64,000 nt of DNA from assembly GCF_032918005.1 (NCBI RefSeq), contig NZ_CP136628.1, positions 3,147,501 to 3,211,500 of the forward strand, read 5' to 3'. The DNA comes from Bradyrhizobium sp. NDS-1. Its GTDB lineage: Bacteria; Pseudomonadota; Alphaproteobacteria; Rhizobiales; Xanthobacteraceae. Made by a program: the position numbers and the translations under genes. The notes beneath the pieces were generated by a model. The model saw nothing but the letters and a program-made list of their open reading frames with translations. It did no database searches and was not told the DNA's origin. Below are positions 7,210 through 14,663 of this stretch, one piece after another. The stretch's first letter is position 1; every line of letters begins with the position of its first letter.

Positions 7210-8412
7210 ATGGCCATCAACCACCTTGCCCCGGAGCAGACCGAGCAGTTCGCCGACAACATCGTCGGCTTTGCCCGCGCGCTGCGTGCCGCGGGCATGC
7301 CGGTCGGGCCAGGCGCCGTCATCGACGCCATGAGCGCGCTGCAGGTGATCGACATCGGCAACCGTGCCGACGTCTTCACCACGCTGGAGGCGATCTTCGT
7401 CAAGCGCCACGAGCACGCGCTGATTTTCAAGCAGGCTTTCAACCTGTTCTTCCGCGCCTCCGAGGAATGGAAGCACATGCTGGATTCGGTGCCGCTGCCG
7501 GACGAGGCCAAGAAGAAGCCGCAAGCGGGCTCGCGCCGCGTGCAGGAAGCGATGTCGCGGCCGCGCATGACCGAGACGCCGCAGCATCAGGAGCAGGATC
7601 TGCGCCTGTCGGTCTCCGACAAGGAAATCCTTCAGAAGAAGGATTTTGCCCAGATGAGCGCCGCCGAGATCGCCGAGGCGCTGCGTGCCGTCGAGCGGAT
7701 GCGGCTGCCGCAGGCCGAGCTCCTGACGCGCCGGCACCGGCCTGATCCGCGCGGGCTTCGTCTCGATTTGCGTCGCACGCTGCGTGCATCCTTGCGCACC
7801 GGCGGCGACATCATCGACCTCCATCACCTGGGGCGGATCGAGAAGCCGGCGCCGATCGTGGCGCTGCTCGACATCTCGGGCTCGATGAGCGAGTACACCC
7901 GTCTGTTCCTGCATTTCCTCCATGCCATCGGCGATGCGCGCAAGCGTGTCTCGGTGTTCCTGTTCGGCACCCGTCTCACCAATGTCACCCGCGCGCTGCG
8001 CCAGCGCGATCCCGATGAGGCGCTGGCGAGCTGCTCGGCCTCGGTCGAGGACTGGGCCGGCGGCACGCGGATCTCGGCCTCGCTGCACAACTTCAACAAG
8101 CTGTGGGCGCGTCGCGTGCTGAGCCAGGGCGCCATCGTGCTGCTGATCTCCGACGGGCTGGAGCGGGAGGCCGATTCCAGGCTTGCCTTCGAGATGGACC
8201 GGCTGCATCGGTCGTGCCGGCGGCTGATCTGGCTCAACCCGCTCTTGCGGTTCGGCGGCTTCGAGGCCAAGGCGCAGGGCATCAAAATGATGCTCCCGCA
8301 CGTTGACGAATTCCGCCCGGTACATAATTTGAGTTCGATCCAGGAGCTGATCACGACGCTCTCCCGGCCGCTGCCGCCGCATCACCGCAGCCTGATCCGC
8401 TCCGCAGCTTGA
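7210..8412 (+). CDS. coxE: VWA-domain protein (CoxE)
   Basis: 400-residue CoxE-family protein. The C-terminal von Willebrand A domain starts around residue 213 and carries the metal-ion-dependent adhesion site DISGSMS (DxSxS at 221-225) with a downstream GGTRIS Thr. The N-terminal 200 residues are helical and charged. In the CO-dehydrogenase pathway CoxE is the partner of the ATPase CoxD in assembling the bimetallic active site. It follows coxD across a palindromic repeat and precedes the xdhC pieces by 10 nt, with a GAGAGGCACCCC ribosome-binding region between them. Confidence 0.92.
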   Translation: MAINHLAPEQTEQFADNIVGFARALRAAGMPVGPGAVIDAMSALQVIDIGNRADVFTTLEAIFVKRHEHALIFKQAFNLFFRASEEWKHMLDSVPLPDEAKKKPQAGSRRVQEAMSRPRMTETPQHQEQDLRLSVSDKEILQKKDFAQMSAAEIAEALRAVERMRLPQAELLTRRHRPDPRGLRLDLRRTLRASLRTGGDIIDLHHLGRIEKPAPIVALLDISGSMSEYTRLFLHFLHAIGDARKRVSVFLFGTRLTNVTRALRQRDPDEALASCSASVEDWAGGTRISASLHNFNKLWARRVLSQGAIVLLISDGLEREADSRLAFEMDRLHRSCRRLIWLNPLLRFGGFEAKAQGIKMMLPHVDEFRPVHNLSSIQELITTLSRPLPPHHRSLIRSAA

Positions 8413-8422
8413 GAGGCACCCC

Positions 8423-8746
8423 ATGCTCGATCGCGACGAGGATATCCTGAAGGCGGCGGAGGACTGGCAGAAGGCCGGCCGTGGCGTCGCGCTGGCGACG
8501 GTCGTCGAGACCTGGGGCTCCGCGCCGCGCCCGGCGGGCTCTAGCCTCGTCATCAACGACGAGGGCACCTTCCTGGGCTCCGTCTCCGGCGGCTGCGTCG
8601 AGGGCGCCGTGGTCACCGAGGCCATGGACGTGATCCAGAGCGGCAAGCCGAGGATGCTGGAGTTCGGCGTCGCCGACGAGACCGCCTGGAATGTCGGGCT
8701 GTCCTGCGGCGGCACCATCCGCGTCTTCGTCGAGAAGGTCGGCTAG
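8423..8746 (+). CDS. XdhC/CoxI-family N-terminal domain protein
   Basis: 107 residues matching the N-terminal XdhC_CoxI domain: VALATVVETWGSAPRPAGSSLVIND, FLGSVSGGCVEGAVV and LSCGGTIRVFVEKVG. XdhC/CoxF proteins bind Mo-molybdopterin cytosine dinucleotide and help sulfurate and insert it into molybdenum hydroxylases. In many bacteria this domain and a Rossmann-like domain form one protein; here they are two adjacent ORFs (the second begins 2 nt after this stop). The conserved Cys in GGCVEGA and in LSCGG are intact, so this is a functional split rather than decay. Confidence 0.88.
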   Translation: MLDRDEDILKAAEDWQKAGRGVALATVVETWGSAPRPAGSSLVINDEGTFLGSVSGGCVEGAVVTEAMDVIQSGKPRMLEFGVADETAWNVGLSCGGTIRVFVEKVG

Positions 8747-8748
8747 CC

Positions 8749-9450
8749 GTGAAGCTCGAGATCCTGCACGAACTCAATGCCGAGCGGGCCGCACGCCGGC
8801 CGGCGATCCTGGTGACGGACACCGAGAGCGGCGAGCAGCGCCTGGTGAAGGCCGCCGATTTCGCCAAGGATCCGCTGCGGGCGGAGCTGGACAAGCAGCT
8901 CCGCATGGGCAAGAGCGCCAGTGTCGAGGCCGGCGGCAAAAAGCTGTTCCTCAACGTCTATGCACCGACCGCGAAGCTCGTCATCGTCGGCGCGGTCCAT
9001 ATCAGCCAGGCCCTGGCGCCGCTGGCGCGCTCGCTCGGCTACGACGTCACCGTCGTCGATCCGCGCACGGCATTTGCGAGCCCCGAGCGCTTCCCCGATA
9101 TTCCGCTGGTGGCCGAATGGCCGGACACCGCGCTGCCGCCGCTCGATGTCGATGCCTACACGGCCTTCGTCGCGGTCACGCATGATCCCAAGATCGACGA
9201 TCCGGCGCTGCTGCACGCCTTCGAGCGCAATTGCTTCTACATCGGCGCGCTCGGGTCCCGAAAAACGCACGCCAAGCGCGGCGACCGGTTGCGCGCGCAG
9301 GGTGCGAAGGAGAGCGACATCGCCCGCATCCACGCGCCCATCGGACTTGCGATCGGCGCGGTCTCTCCGTCCGAGATCGCGGTGTCGATCATGGCCGAGA
9401 TCACGGCGGTGCTCCGGCTGCCTCCCAAGGAAAAAGAAGTAGCCGCATGA
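8749..9450 (+). CDS. XdhC C-terminal Rossmann-like domain protein
   Basis: 233 residues matching the XdhC C-terminal domain: KLVIVGAVHISQALAPLARSLGYDVTVVDPR (Rossmann-like), AFVAVTHDPKIDDPALLHAF, FYIGALGSRKTHAKR, IHAPIGLAIGAVSPSEIAVSIMAEI. Together with the preceding 107-residue protein it makes up a complete XdhC-type molybdenum-cofactor chaperone (CoxF/CoxI equivalent). It starts with GTG 2 nt after the previous stop, so translational coupling is likely. Its stop overlaps the start of the next gene (ATGA). Confidence 0.88.
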   Translation: MKLEILHELNAERAARRPAILVTDTESGEQRLVKAADFAKDPLRAELDKQLRMGKSASVEAGGKKLFLNVYAPTAKLVIVGAVHISQALAPLARSLGYDVTVVDPRTAFASPERFPDIPLVAEWPDTALPPLDVDAYTAFVAVTHDPKIDDPALLHAFERNCFYIGALGSRKTHAKRGDRLRAQGAKESDIARIHAPIGLAIGAVSPSEIAVSIMAEITAVLRLPPKEKEVAA

Positions 9451-11051
9451 AGTTCGGACCGGCGAGCCCCAGGGATGCGATCGGCGGGGTGACCGTCCAC
9501 ACCCTGCGTCAGGGACCGCTGGTGCTGAAGAAGGGCACGACGATCGGCCCCGCCGAGGTCGAGGCGCTCGAGCGTGCAGGCATCAAGGACATCGTCGTGG
9601 TGCGCATGGAGGCCGGTGACGTCCCCGAGGACGTTGCGGCCGCCGGCATCGCGCTCGCCGTCGGCGGCGAGGGCATCCATGTCGAACGCGCCTTCACCGG
9701 CCGCGCCAATCTGTTCGCCGCGCGCCCGGGCGTGCTGGTGATCGACCGCGCCGCGGTCGACCGCATCAACAATATCGACGAGGCCATCACCTTCGCCACG
9801 CTTTCCGCCTACAAGCCGGTGGTCGAAGGCGAGATGGTCGGCACCGTCAAGATCATCCCGTTCGGCGTCGAAGGCAGTTTGCGCGACGCTGCGGTGAAGG
9901 CCGCGGGCAAGGACGTGCTCAAAATCGCGCCTTACGTGATCCAGCGCGTCGGCGTGGTCTCGACCCTGCTGCCGGGCCTGTCCTCCAAGGTGATCGACAA
10001 GACGCTCCGTGTCACCGCCGAGCGGCTCGCGCCGGCCGGCGCCAGCATCATCGCCGAGCGGCGCGTTCCTCACGAGGAGCAGGCGCTGTCGGCCGCGATC
10101 AAGGAATTGCTGGCGTTAGGGGCCGAGCTCGTCATCGTGTTCGGAGCATCTGCGATTGCCGATCGCCGCGACGTCATCCCCGCGGCTGTCACCGGCATCG
10201 GCGGCGAGATCGAGCATTTCGGCATGCCGGTCGATCCCGGCAATCTGCTGCTGATCGCCCGCGCCGGCAATGTGCCGGTGCTGGGCGCGCCGGGCTGCGC
10301 GCGCTCGCCGGTCGAGAACGGCTTTGACTGGGTCTTGATGCGGCTTCTCGCCGGCATCAAGGTGACGCGCTCCGAGCTGATGGGCATGGGCGTCGGTGGT
10401 CTCCTGATGGAGATCGTCACGCGGCCGCAGCCGCGCGCCACGCCGGAGATCGAAGGTAATCGCCAGGTCGCCGCCATCGTGCTCGCGGCCGGCCGCTCCA
10501 CGCGCATGGGCGGCCCGAACAAGCTGCTCGCCGAGCTCGATGGCAAGAAGCTGGTGCGGATCGCGACCGAGCAGGCACTGGCGTCGAAAGCATCCGAGGT
10601 GATCGTGGTCACCGGCCATCAGACCGAGCTGGTCGAGCAGGCCCTGCAAGGCCTGAAGGTGCGGTTTGTCAAGAATCCGGACTTCGCCGGCGGGATCGCG
10701 AGCTCGGTCAAATCAGGCATCGCTGCCGTCCCCGAAACTTGCGACGGCGCCGTGGTGTGCCTCGGCGACATGCCGCTGATCGATGCCGGCCTGATCGACC
10801 GCCTCATCGACGGCTTTGCGCCGGACCGCGGCAACCTCATCGTCGTGCCCGTCAGCGAAGGCCGCCGCGGCAACCCCGTGCTGTGGTCGCGCCGCTTCTT
10901 CAAGGAGTTGATGACGCTCGACGGCGATATCGGCGCGCGGCATTTGATCGCCAAGCACACGGAGGCAGTGGCCGAAGTGCCCGTGGACGGCGAGAGCGCC
11001 TTCCTCGATATCGACACGCCGCAGGCCTTGGAAGCGGCAAGACGCGGATGA
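9447..11051 (+). CDS. mocA: Fusion of MoeA/MogA-like molybdopterin-binding domain and MocA-type cytidylyltransferase
   Basis: 534 residues in two parts. Residues 1 to about 330 resemble molybdopterin-binding MoeA-type proteins (LVIVFGASAIADRRDVIPAA, MPVDPGNLLLIARAG, PVLGAPGCARSP). From about 340 there is a MobA-like nucleotidyltransferase: LAAGRSTRMGGPNKLL (346-361), then VVCLGDMPLID and SEGRRGNPVLWSRRF. MocA makes molybdopterin cytosine dinucleotide, the cofactor of xanthine-oxidase-family enzymes, so the product fits this cox cluster. Start at 9447 gives an ATGA overlap with the upstream XdhC piece; the longer ORF upstream is only that gene in another frame. Substrate preference CTP versus GTP is inferred from context. 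Confidence 0.9.
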   Translation: MKFGPASPRDAIGGVTVHTLRQGPLVLKKGTTIGPAEVEALERAGIKDIVVVRMEAGDVPEDVAAAGIALAVGGEGIHVERAFTGRANLFAARPGVLVIDRAAVDRINNIDEAITFATLSAYKPVVEGEMVGTVKIIPFGVEGSLRDAAVKAAGKDVLKIAPYVIQRVGVVSTLLPGLSSKVIDKTLRVTAERLAPAGASIIAERRVPHEEQALSAAIKELLALGAELVIVFGASAIADRRDVIPAAVTGIGGEIEHFGMPVDPGNLLLIARAGNVPVLGAPGCARSPVENGFDWVLMRLLAGIKVTRSELMGMGVGGLLMEIVTRPQPRATPEIEGNRQVAAIVLAAGRSTRMGGPNKLLAELDGKKLVRIATEQALASKASEVIVVTGHQTELVEQALQGLKVRFVKNPDFAGGIASSVKSGIAAVPETCDGAVVCLGDMPLIDAGLIDRLIDGFAPDRGNLIVVPVSEGRRGNPVLWSRRFFKELMTLDGDIGARHLIAKHTEAVAEVPVDGESAFLDIDTPQALEAARRG

Positions 11052-11070
11052 AGAGGCCGCAAATGACGGT

Positions 11071-11164
11071 GCCGTAGGGTGGGCAAAGGAGCGGAGCGCC
11101 GTGCCGCCATTTTTCTATTGCGGATACAAATCGTGGGCACGCTACGCTTTGCCCACCCTACGGC
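11071..11164. repeat. Palindromic repeat, family C (GTAGGGTGGGCAAAG...CTTTGCCCACCCTAC)
   Basis: Perfect outer arms GCCGTAGGGTGGGCAAAG and CTTTGCCCACCCTACGGC enclose about 58 nt of less conserved sequence (GCGGAGCGCCGTGCC, then CGTGGGCACGCTACG). It begins about 20 nt after the mocA-fusion stop at 11051. A single copy in this window. The arms could form an 18-bp stem. Confidence 0.92.
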
Positions 11165-11262
11165 ACCTCCCCATTCTGCTCTGTTTCAAGCACCCGTTCA
11201 CTATCTGGAAACGACCGCCGCTTAGAGTCCTCACCGCCTGCCTTGGGGGGAGGGGTTTTTCC

Positions 11263-11652
11263 ATGGCTTCGAATGTCGTCGCGCGGCGTTGCGCGATGTT
11301 TTGCTTTGTCTTGTCAGTTGCCGTCACGGGCGCCCGCTACATGACCGACGCCCACGCCGCAGGCGCCATTGCGGTCGGCAAGTGCGGCGCCTATGGCCAG
11401 GCCTTTGATTACGGCGCCGAGACCGAGGCGCGCGCCGCGGCGCAGAAGCAGTGCAAGGGCGATTGCACGACCGTGACGATGAAGCGCGCCTGCGCCGCGA
11501 TGTCGGTCGATCTCGCCAATCCCTGCGGCGCTTATGGCTATGCCGTCAAGCCGAAGATCTCGGCGTCGCTCAATGCCGCCACGCGCGAGTGCTACAAATA
11601 CGGCGGCAAGGAATGCGTGATCCGCGCCTGGGCCTGCGACGCGAAGGGTTGA
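11263..11652 (+). CDS. Exported Cys-rich DUF4189-type protein
   Basis: 129 residues with a signal peptide (hydrophobic run CFVLSVAVTGARYM, cleavage probably after the Ala-rich DAHAAG around residue 30). The mature part holds two copies of an AIAVGKCGAYGQAFDYG/LANPCGAYGYAVK type motif and six further Cys (KQCKGDCTTVTMKRACA; CYKYGGKECVIRAWAC), matching the DUF4189 pattern of small, disulfide-rich periplasmic proteins. Start at 11263 follows GGGGGGAGGGG. An upstream extension would read through the family C repeat and is rejected. Function unknown. Confidence 0.8.
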   Translation: MASNVVARRCAMFCFVLSVAVTGARYMTDAHAAGAIAVGKCGAYGQAFDYGAETEARAAAQKQCKGDCTTVTMKRACAAMSVDLANPCGAYGYAVKPKISASLNAATRECYKYGGKECVIRAWACDAKG

Positions 11653-11662
11653 TTTCTGTATT

Positions 11663-11741
11663 GTCATTCCGGGGCGCGCGGTAGCGCGAACCCGGAATCT
11701 CGAGATTCCTGGTTCGATGCTGCGCATCGCCCCGGAATGAC
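11663..11741. repeat. Palindromic repeat, family B, compact form
   Basis: Arms GTCATTCCGGGGCGCG...CGAACCCGG and CCTGGTTCGATGC...GCCCCGGAATGAC meet through AATCTCGAGATT, so there is no spacer. It begins 10 nt after the stop of the DUF4189 gene and ends 15 nt before the DUF2000 gene. The same compact form occurs at 56421 and 60485. Confidence 0.93.
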
Positions 11742-11756
11742 CATCGAGGGAACCAC

Positions 11757-12167
11757 ATGCAATTCGATACCAAGATCGCAGTCGTGATCCGCACCGATCT
11801 TCAAGCCTGGCAGAAGCTCAACGTCGCGTCCTTTCTCACCAGCGGCATCGCCGCGGCTTTTCCCGAATGCATCGGCGAAGCCTATGAGGACGCCTCGGGC
11901 ACGAAATATCATGCGTTGATCGGCCAGCCGATCCTGATCTATGGCGCCGACGGCCCGGCGTTGTCGCGCGCGCTGGAACGTGCGCTGGCGCGCAACGTCA
12001 AGCCGGCGGTCTATACCGAGGACATGTTCAGCACCACGCACGATGCCGCCAATCGCGAGGCGGTGAGGGCAGTGGCGCGCAACGATCTCAATCTCGTCGG
12101 CATCGCCATGCGCGCCGAACGCAAGGTGATCGACAAGGTCATCGACGGCCTCAAGTTCCATAGCTGA
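11757..12167 (+). CDS. DUF2000 family protein
   Basis: 136 residues, soluble, with the DUF2000 pattern: [27 protein letters not shown] at the N-terminus, [23 protein letters not shown] in the middle, and [23 protein letters not shown], where the paired Asn/Asp/His are conserved. The fold is related to peptidyl-tRNA hydrolase-like proteins, but no reaction has been established to my knowledge. It follows a compact family B repeat and has GAGGGAACCAC before its ATG. Confidence 0.82.
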   Translation: MQFDTKIAVVIRTDLQAWQKLNVASFLTSGIAAAFPECIGEAYEDASGTKYHALIGQPILIYGADGPALSRALERALARNVKPAVYTEDMFSTTHDAANREAVRAVARNDLNLVGIAMRAERKVIDKVIDGLKFHS

Positions 12168-12230
12168 CACATTCCGCGCGGCGTCATCATCGTGTCATGA
12201 TGGGGCAGGCCTTGCGCAAACTTTGTGCTG

Positions 12231-12272
12231 TTTGACCCCCGTCAAAGGGGCGGGGGGCGGCGTCGCTATTCT
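12231..12272 (+). promoter_or_regulatory. FixK/FNR-type box and -10 of the alcohol dehydrogenase promoter
   Basis: A perfect inverted repeat TTTGAC-CCCC-GTCAAA lies at 12231-12246; its 14-bp core TTGA-N6-TCAA has the spacing of FNR/FixK2 boxes. A -10-like TATTCT is at 12267-12272, which places a start near 12279 and the box centre at about -40.5, the position of class II FNR/CRP activation. The gene's ATG is at 12301 with AGAGGAG upstream. Seen: palindrome, spacing, -10. Inferred: low-oxygen activation. Confidence 0.65.
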
Positions 12273-12300
12273 GCTTCAAAACACGCAGAGGAGCAGACAG

Positions 12301-13326
12301 ATGCCGACCATGAAAGCCGCGATCGTCAAGCAATTCGGCAAGCCGCTGGTGATCGAGGACGTGGCGGTGCCGCAGCCCGGTCCCGGTGAGGTTCTGGTCA
12401 AGGTCAAGGCGTGCGGCGTCTGCCACACCGATCTGCACGCAGCGTCCGGCGATTGGCCGGTGAAGCCGGTTCCGCCTTTCATTCCCGGCCATGAGGTCGC
12501 CGGGACAGTCGCCGCGCTCGGAGTTGGCGTGAAGAATCTGAAAGTGGGAGATGCCGTCGGCGTCGCCTGGCTGCATGACGCCTGCATGGCTTGCGAATAT
12601 TGCGAGACCGGCTGGGAAACGCTGTGCGAGCACCAGCACAACACCGGCTACAGCGTCAACGGCGGCTTCGCCGAATATGTCATCGCTTCGGCCGCCTTTG
12701 CCGCAAAGCTGCCGGCGACGGTCGATTTCGCCGCCATCGCGCCGATCCTGTGCGCCGGCGTCACAACCTACAAGGGGTTGAAGGAGACCGAGGCTCGGCC
12801 CGGCGAGTGGGTGGTGATCTCAGGCGTTGGCGGGCTCGGCCATGTCGCGATTCAATATGCCAAGGCGATGGGGCTCAAGGTCGCGGCCGTCGACATCGCC
12901 GACGACAAGCTGGAGCTGGCGCGCGAAACCGGCGCCGATCTCGCGGTCAACGCCCTCGTAGCCGGCGCGGTCGACAAGGTTCTTGCGGCGACCGGCGGCG
13001 GGGCCCACGGCGTGCTGGTGACGGCGGTCTCGACCGCTGCTTTCGCCCAGGCGCTGAAGATGGTGCGCCGGAAGGGCACCGTCAGCCTCGTCGGCCTGCC
13101 GCCGGGCGAATTTCCGACGCCGATCTTCGATGTCGTGCTCAAGCGCATCACGGTGCGCGGCTCGATCGTCGGCACGAGGCGCGATCTCGACGAGGCCGTC
13201 GCATTCGCCGCCGACGGCAAGGTCAAGGCCGAAGTGACCAAGGTGCCGCTCGCGCAAATCAACGAGGTCTTCGACCGGATGAAGGCCGGCAAGATCGACG
13301 GCCGCATGGTGCTGGATTTCGGCTAG
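12301..13326 (+). CDS. adhP: Zinc-dependent alcohol dehydrogenase (AdhP type)
   Basis: 341-residue medium-chain dehydrogenase oxidising primary alcohols (or reducing aldehydes) with NAD(H). Catalytic zinc ligands are in [10 protein letters not shown] (Cys and adjacent residues near 40) and PGHEVAGTV (His/Glu near 63); the structural zinc site has the four Cys of [17 protein letters not shown]; the NAD site is [17 protein letters not shown]. The GHEVAG and [14 protein letters not shown] segments match the bacterial AdhP/AdhA group. It is apparently monocistronic, with a FixK/FNR-type promoter, which suits a fermentative or microaerobic role. The longer ORF upstream is rejected because AGAGGAG precedes 12301. 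Confidence 0.92.
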   Translation: MPTMKAAIVKQFGKPLVIEDVAVPQPGPGEVLVKVKACGVCHTDLHAASGDWPVKPVPPFIPGHEVAGTVAALGVGVKNLKVGDAVGVAWLHDACMACEYCETGWETLCEHQHNTGYSVNGGFAEYVIASAAFAAKLPATVDFAAIAPILCAGVTTYKGLKETEARPGEWVVISGVGGLGHVAIQYAKAMGLKVAAVDIADDKLELARETGADLAVNALVAGAVDKVLAATGGGAHGVLVTAVSTAAFAQALKMVRRKGTVSLVGLPPGEFPTPIFDVVLKRITVRGSIVGTRRDLDEAVAFAADGKVKAEVTKVPLAQINEVFDRMKAGKIDGRMVLDFG

Positions 13327-13330
13327 CGCA

Positions 13331-13744
13331 TTATCCGGCGGGCATGCCCTCGAACTTCGTCAGGCTGGGGTCGATCTGATCCCAATCATGGCCGCGCGCG
13401 GCGAACGTGACCGCCTGCGGCTTGTAGCGGGCGGGCTCGTCGAAGCTCGCAGCGCGGACGGTGAAGACGTCGGGCTGCGCTGCGAAGGTCATGTACACCG
13501 GCACGCCGCATTGCGTGCAGAAGCCGCGCGTCTTCACGTTGCCGCTGTCGGCGACCATGTCCCAATGCTTGGCATCGCCGGTCAGCGTGACGCCGGCCCG
13601 GGCGAACGTCGCGTACGAGCCATGTGCACTGCCGCTTTCGCGTTGGCAGTCGCGGCACTGGCAGTGATTGCTGAACAGAGGCTCGCCGACGATCGAATAG
13701 CGGATCGCGCCGCAGGCGCAGCCGCCGGTATAGGGCTTGTTCAT
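13331..13744 (-). CDS. GFA-family zinc-binding protein
   Basis: 137 residues of the glutathione-dependent formaldehyde-activating (GFA) family: GGCACGAIRY near the N-terminus, HCQCRDCQRESGSAH around 30-45 and CTQCGVPVYM around 95, which together supply the Cys ligands of two zinc sites. Most members of this family are not demonstrated formaldehyde-activating enzymes, so the reaction is open. The ATG at 13744 is preferred; a GTG at 13747 is the longer in-frame alternative. It is transcribed after an ArsR regulator and an SRPBCC protein (12 nt gap). Confidence 0.88.
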   Translation of the reverse strand: MNKPYTGGCACGAIRYSIVGEPLFSNHCQCRDCQRESGSAHGSYATFARAGVTLTGDAKHWDMVADSGNVKTRGFCTQCGVPVYMTFAAQPDVFTVRAASFDEPARYKPQAVTFAARGHDWDQIDPSLTKFEGMPAG

Positions 13745-13756
13745 CACGATATTCCC

Positions 13757-14221
13757 TTACTTGTCTTCGCCAGAGACGGCATCGAGGCGCTGCAGCACCT
13801 TGACCCAGCCGTCGCTCATGTTGCGATAAGCGGTATCGTTCTTTGGCGTCACGAAGCCGGAGTGCACCACGCGCACGCGCGTCCCTGCTTCGACCGGTGT
13901 GAGCGACCAGGTGACGACCGTATCAAGCGCCGAGCCGTAACCGGTGTTGCTCTCGTCGCCGCCCTTCCAGGCGTAAGCGAAGCGCTGGTTCGGCACGACC
14001 TCCAGAACGCGGCAATGGATCGTGCCATCCCACGCGCCGGCCGGATTGGTCTTGAACGTGAAATTGTTGCCCTCAACGGCCTCGAAACCGGTCGGCGGCA
14101 TCAGCCAGCGCGCAATCAACTGGGCACTGGTCAGCGCCTTCCAGATCGTCGCGACGGCGTGAGGGAAGACTTCATCGATGACGATGTTCTGAGTTTGGAC
14201 TTTGGAAGCAACTGCACTCAC
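13757..14221 (-). CDS. SRPBCC/AHSA1-domain protein
   Basis: 154 residues of the activator-of-Hsp90-homologue-1 like (SRPBCC) family: IVIDEVFPHAVATIWKALTSAQLIARWLMPP at the N-terminus, then FKTNPAGAWDGTIHCRVLEVVPNQRFAYAW and TVVTWSLTPVEAGTRVRVVHSGF. Members bind small hydrophobic ligands. The stop codon of arsR overlaps this start (ATGA, 14218-14221), the common ArsR + AHSA1 pair, so the regulator and this protein are translationally coupled. Ligand unknown. Confidence 0.88.
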   Translation of the reverse strand: MSAVASKVQTQNIVIDEVFPHAVATIWKALTSAQLIARWLMPPTGFEAVEGNNFTFKTNPAGAWDGTIHCRVLEVVPNQRFAYAWKGGDESNTGYGSALDTVVTWSLTPVEAGTRVRVVHSGFVTPKNDTAYRNMSDGWVKVLQRLDAVSGEDK

Positions 14222-14553
14222 GGATCGATCTCCTTCAAGAGGTCACGCAGGTTCTGGAAGCGCTCGCGCCAGAACACGCCGTAATGGTCCATCCAGGTGA
14301 CCAGGGGCTCGAGCCCTCGCGGCGCGGCGCGGTAATAGACGTTGCGGCCCTCGGCGCGCTCGGCCACGAGGCCGGCCTGCTTGAGAGACTTGAGGTGCTG
14401 CGAGATCGCGCCTTGGGTCACTCCGCTGCCGCGGGTGAGCTCGGCGACGCTGATCTCCTTGCTCTCGAAGACACGCTCGAACACGGCGCGCCGGGTCGGG
14501 TCGGCGAGGGCGCGCATCACGGTGGTGATGGGATTTGGGTCGGCGTTGATCAT
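14218..14553 (-). CDS. ArsR-family transcriptional regulator
   Basis: 111-residue winged-helix regulator: MRALADPTRRAVFERVFE, then the recognition-helix region VAELTRGSGVTQGAISQHLKSLKQAGLVAERAEGRNVYYRAAPRGLEPLVTW. It has no Cys-rich metal site (no ELCVC motif), so it is the metal-independent ArsR subgroup usually paired with AHSA1 proteins. It heads the arsR-SRPBCC-GFA unit. Two tandem 16-bp palindromic sites lie just upstream of its start (14562-14595), the probable autoregulatory operator. Confidence 0.9.
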   Translation of the reverse strand: MINADPNPITTVMRALADPTRRAVFERVFESKEISVAELTRGSGVTQGAISQHLKSLKQAGLVAERAEGRNVYYRAAPRGLEPLVTWMDHYGVFWRERFQNLRDLLKEIDP

Positions 14554-14561
14554 GTCATTCT

Positions 14562-14595
14562 ATTAGTCAACGCTAATTCATTAGTCAATACTAAT
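14562..14595. promoter_or_regulatory. Two tandem operator-like palindromes upstream of arsR
   Basis: ATTAG-TCAACG-CTAAT (14562-14577) and ATTAG-TCAATA-CTAAT (14580-14595) are two copies of the same interrupted palindrome, 18 bp apart, so on the same DNA face at just under two turns. They begin 9 nt upstream of the arsR start codon. This is the expected geometry for autorepression by a dimeric ArsR regulator. Seen: repeats. Inferred: binding. Confidence 0.6.
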
Positions 14596-14628
14596 TCGTT
14601 GGAATTCTGATCTGTCACGAAGGCTGGC

Positions 14629-14657
14629 TTGACGATGACTGACTAGTCAGTCATAAT
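14629..14657 (+). promoter_or_regulatory. Promoter with TetR operator in the spacer; predicted leaderless start
   Basis: TTGACG (14629-14634) and CATAAT (14652-14657) are separated by 17 bp. An 18-bp perfect palindrome TGACTGACTAGTCAGTCA occupies 14636-14653, i.e. the whole spacer. Transcription should begin about 6-7 nt after the -10, which coincides with the tetR ATG at 14664, giving a leaderless mRNA. The palindrome matches the style of AcrR/TetR operators, so TetR most likely represses its own efflux operon by blocking RNA polymerase. Confidence 0.78.
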
Positions 14658-14663
14658 AGAAAA

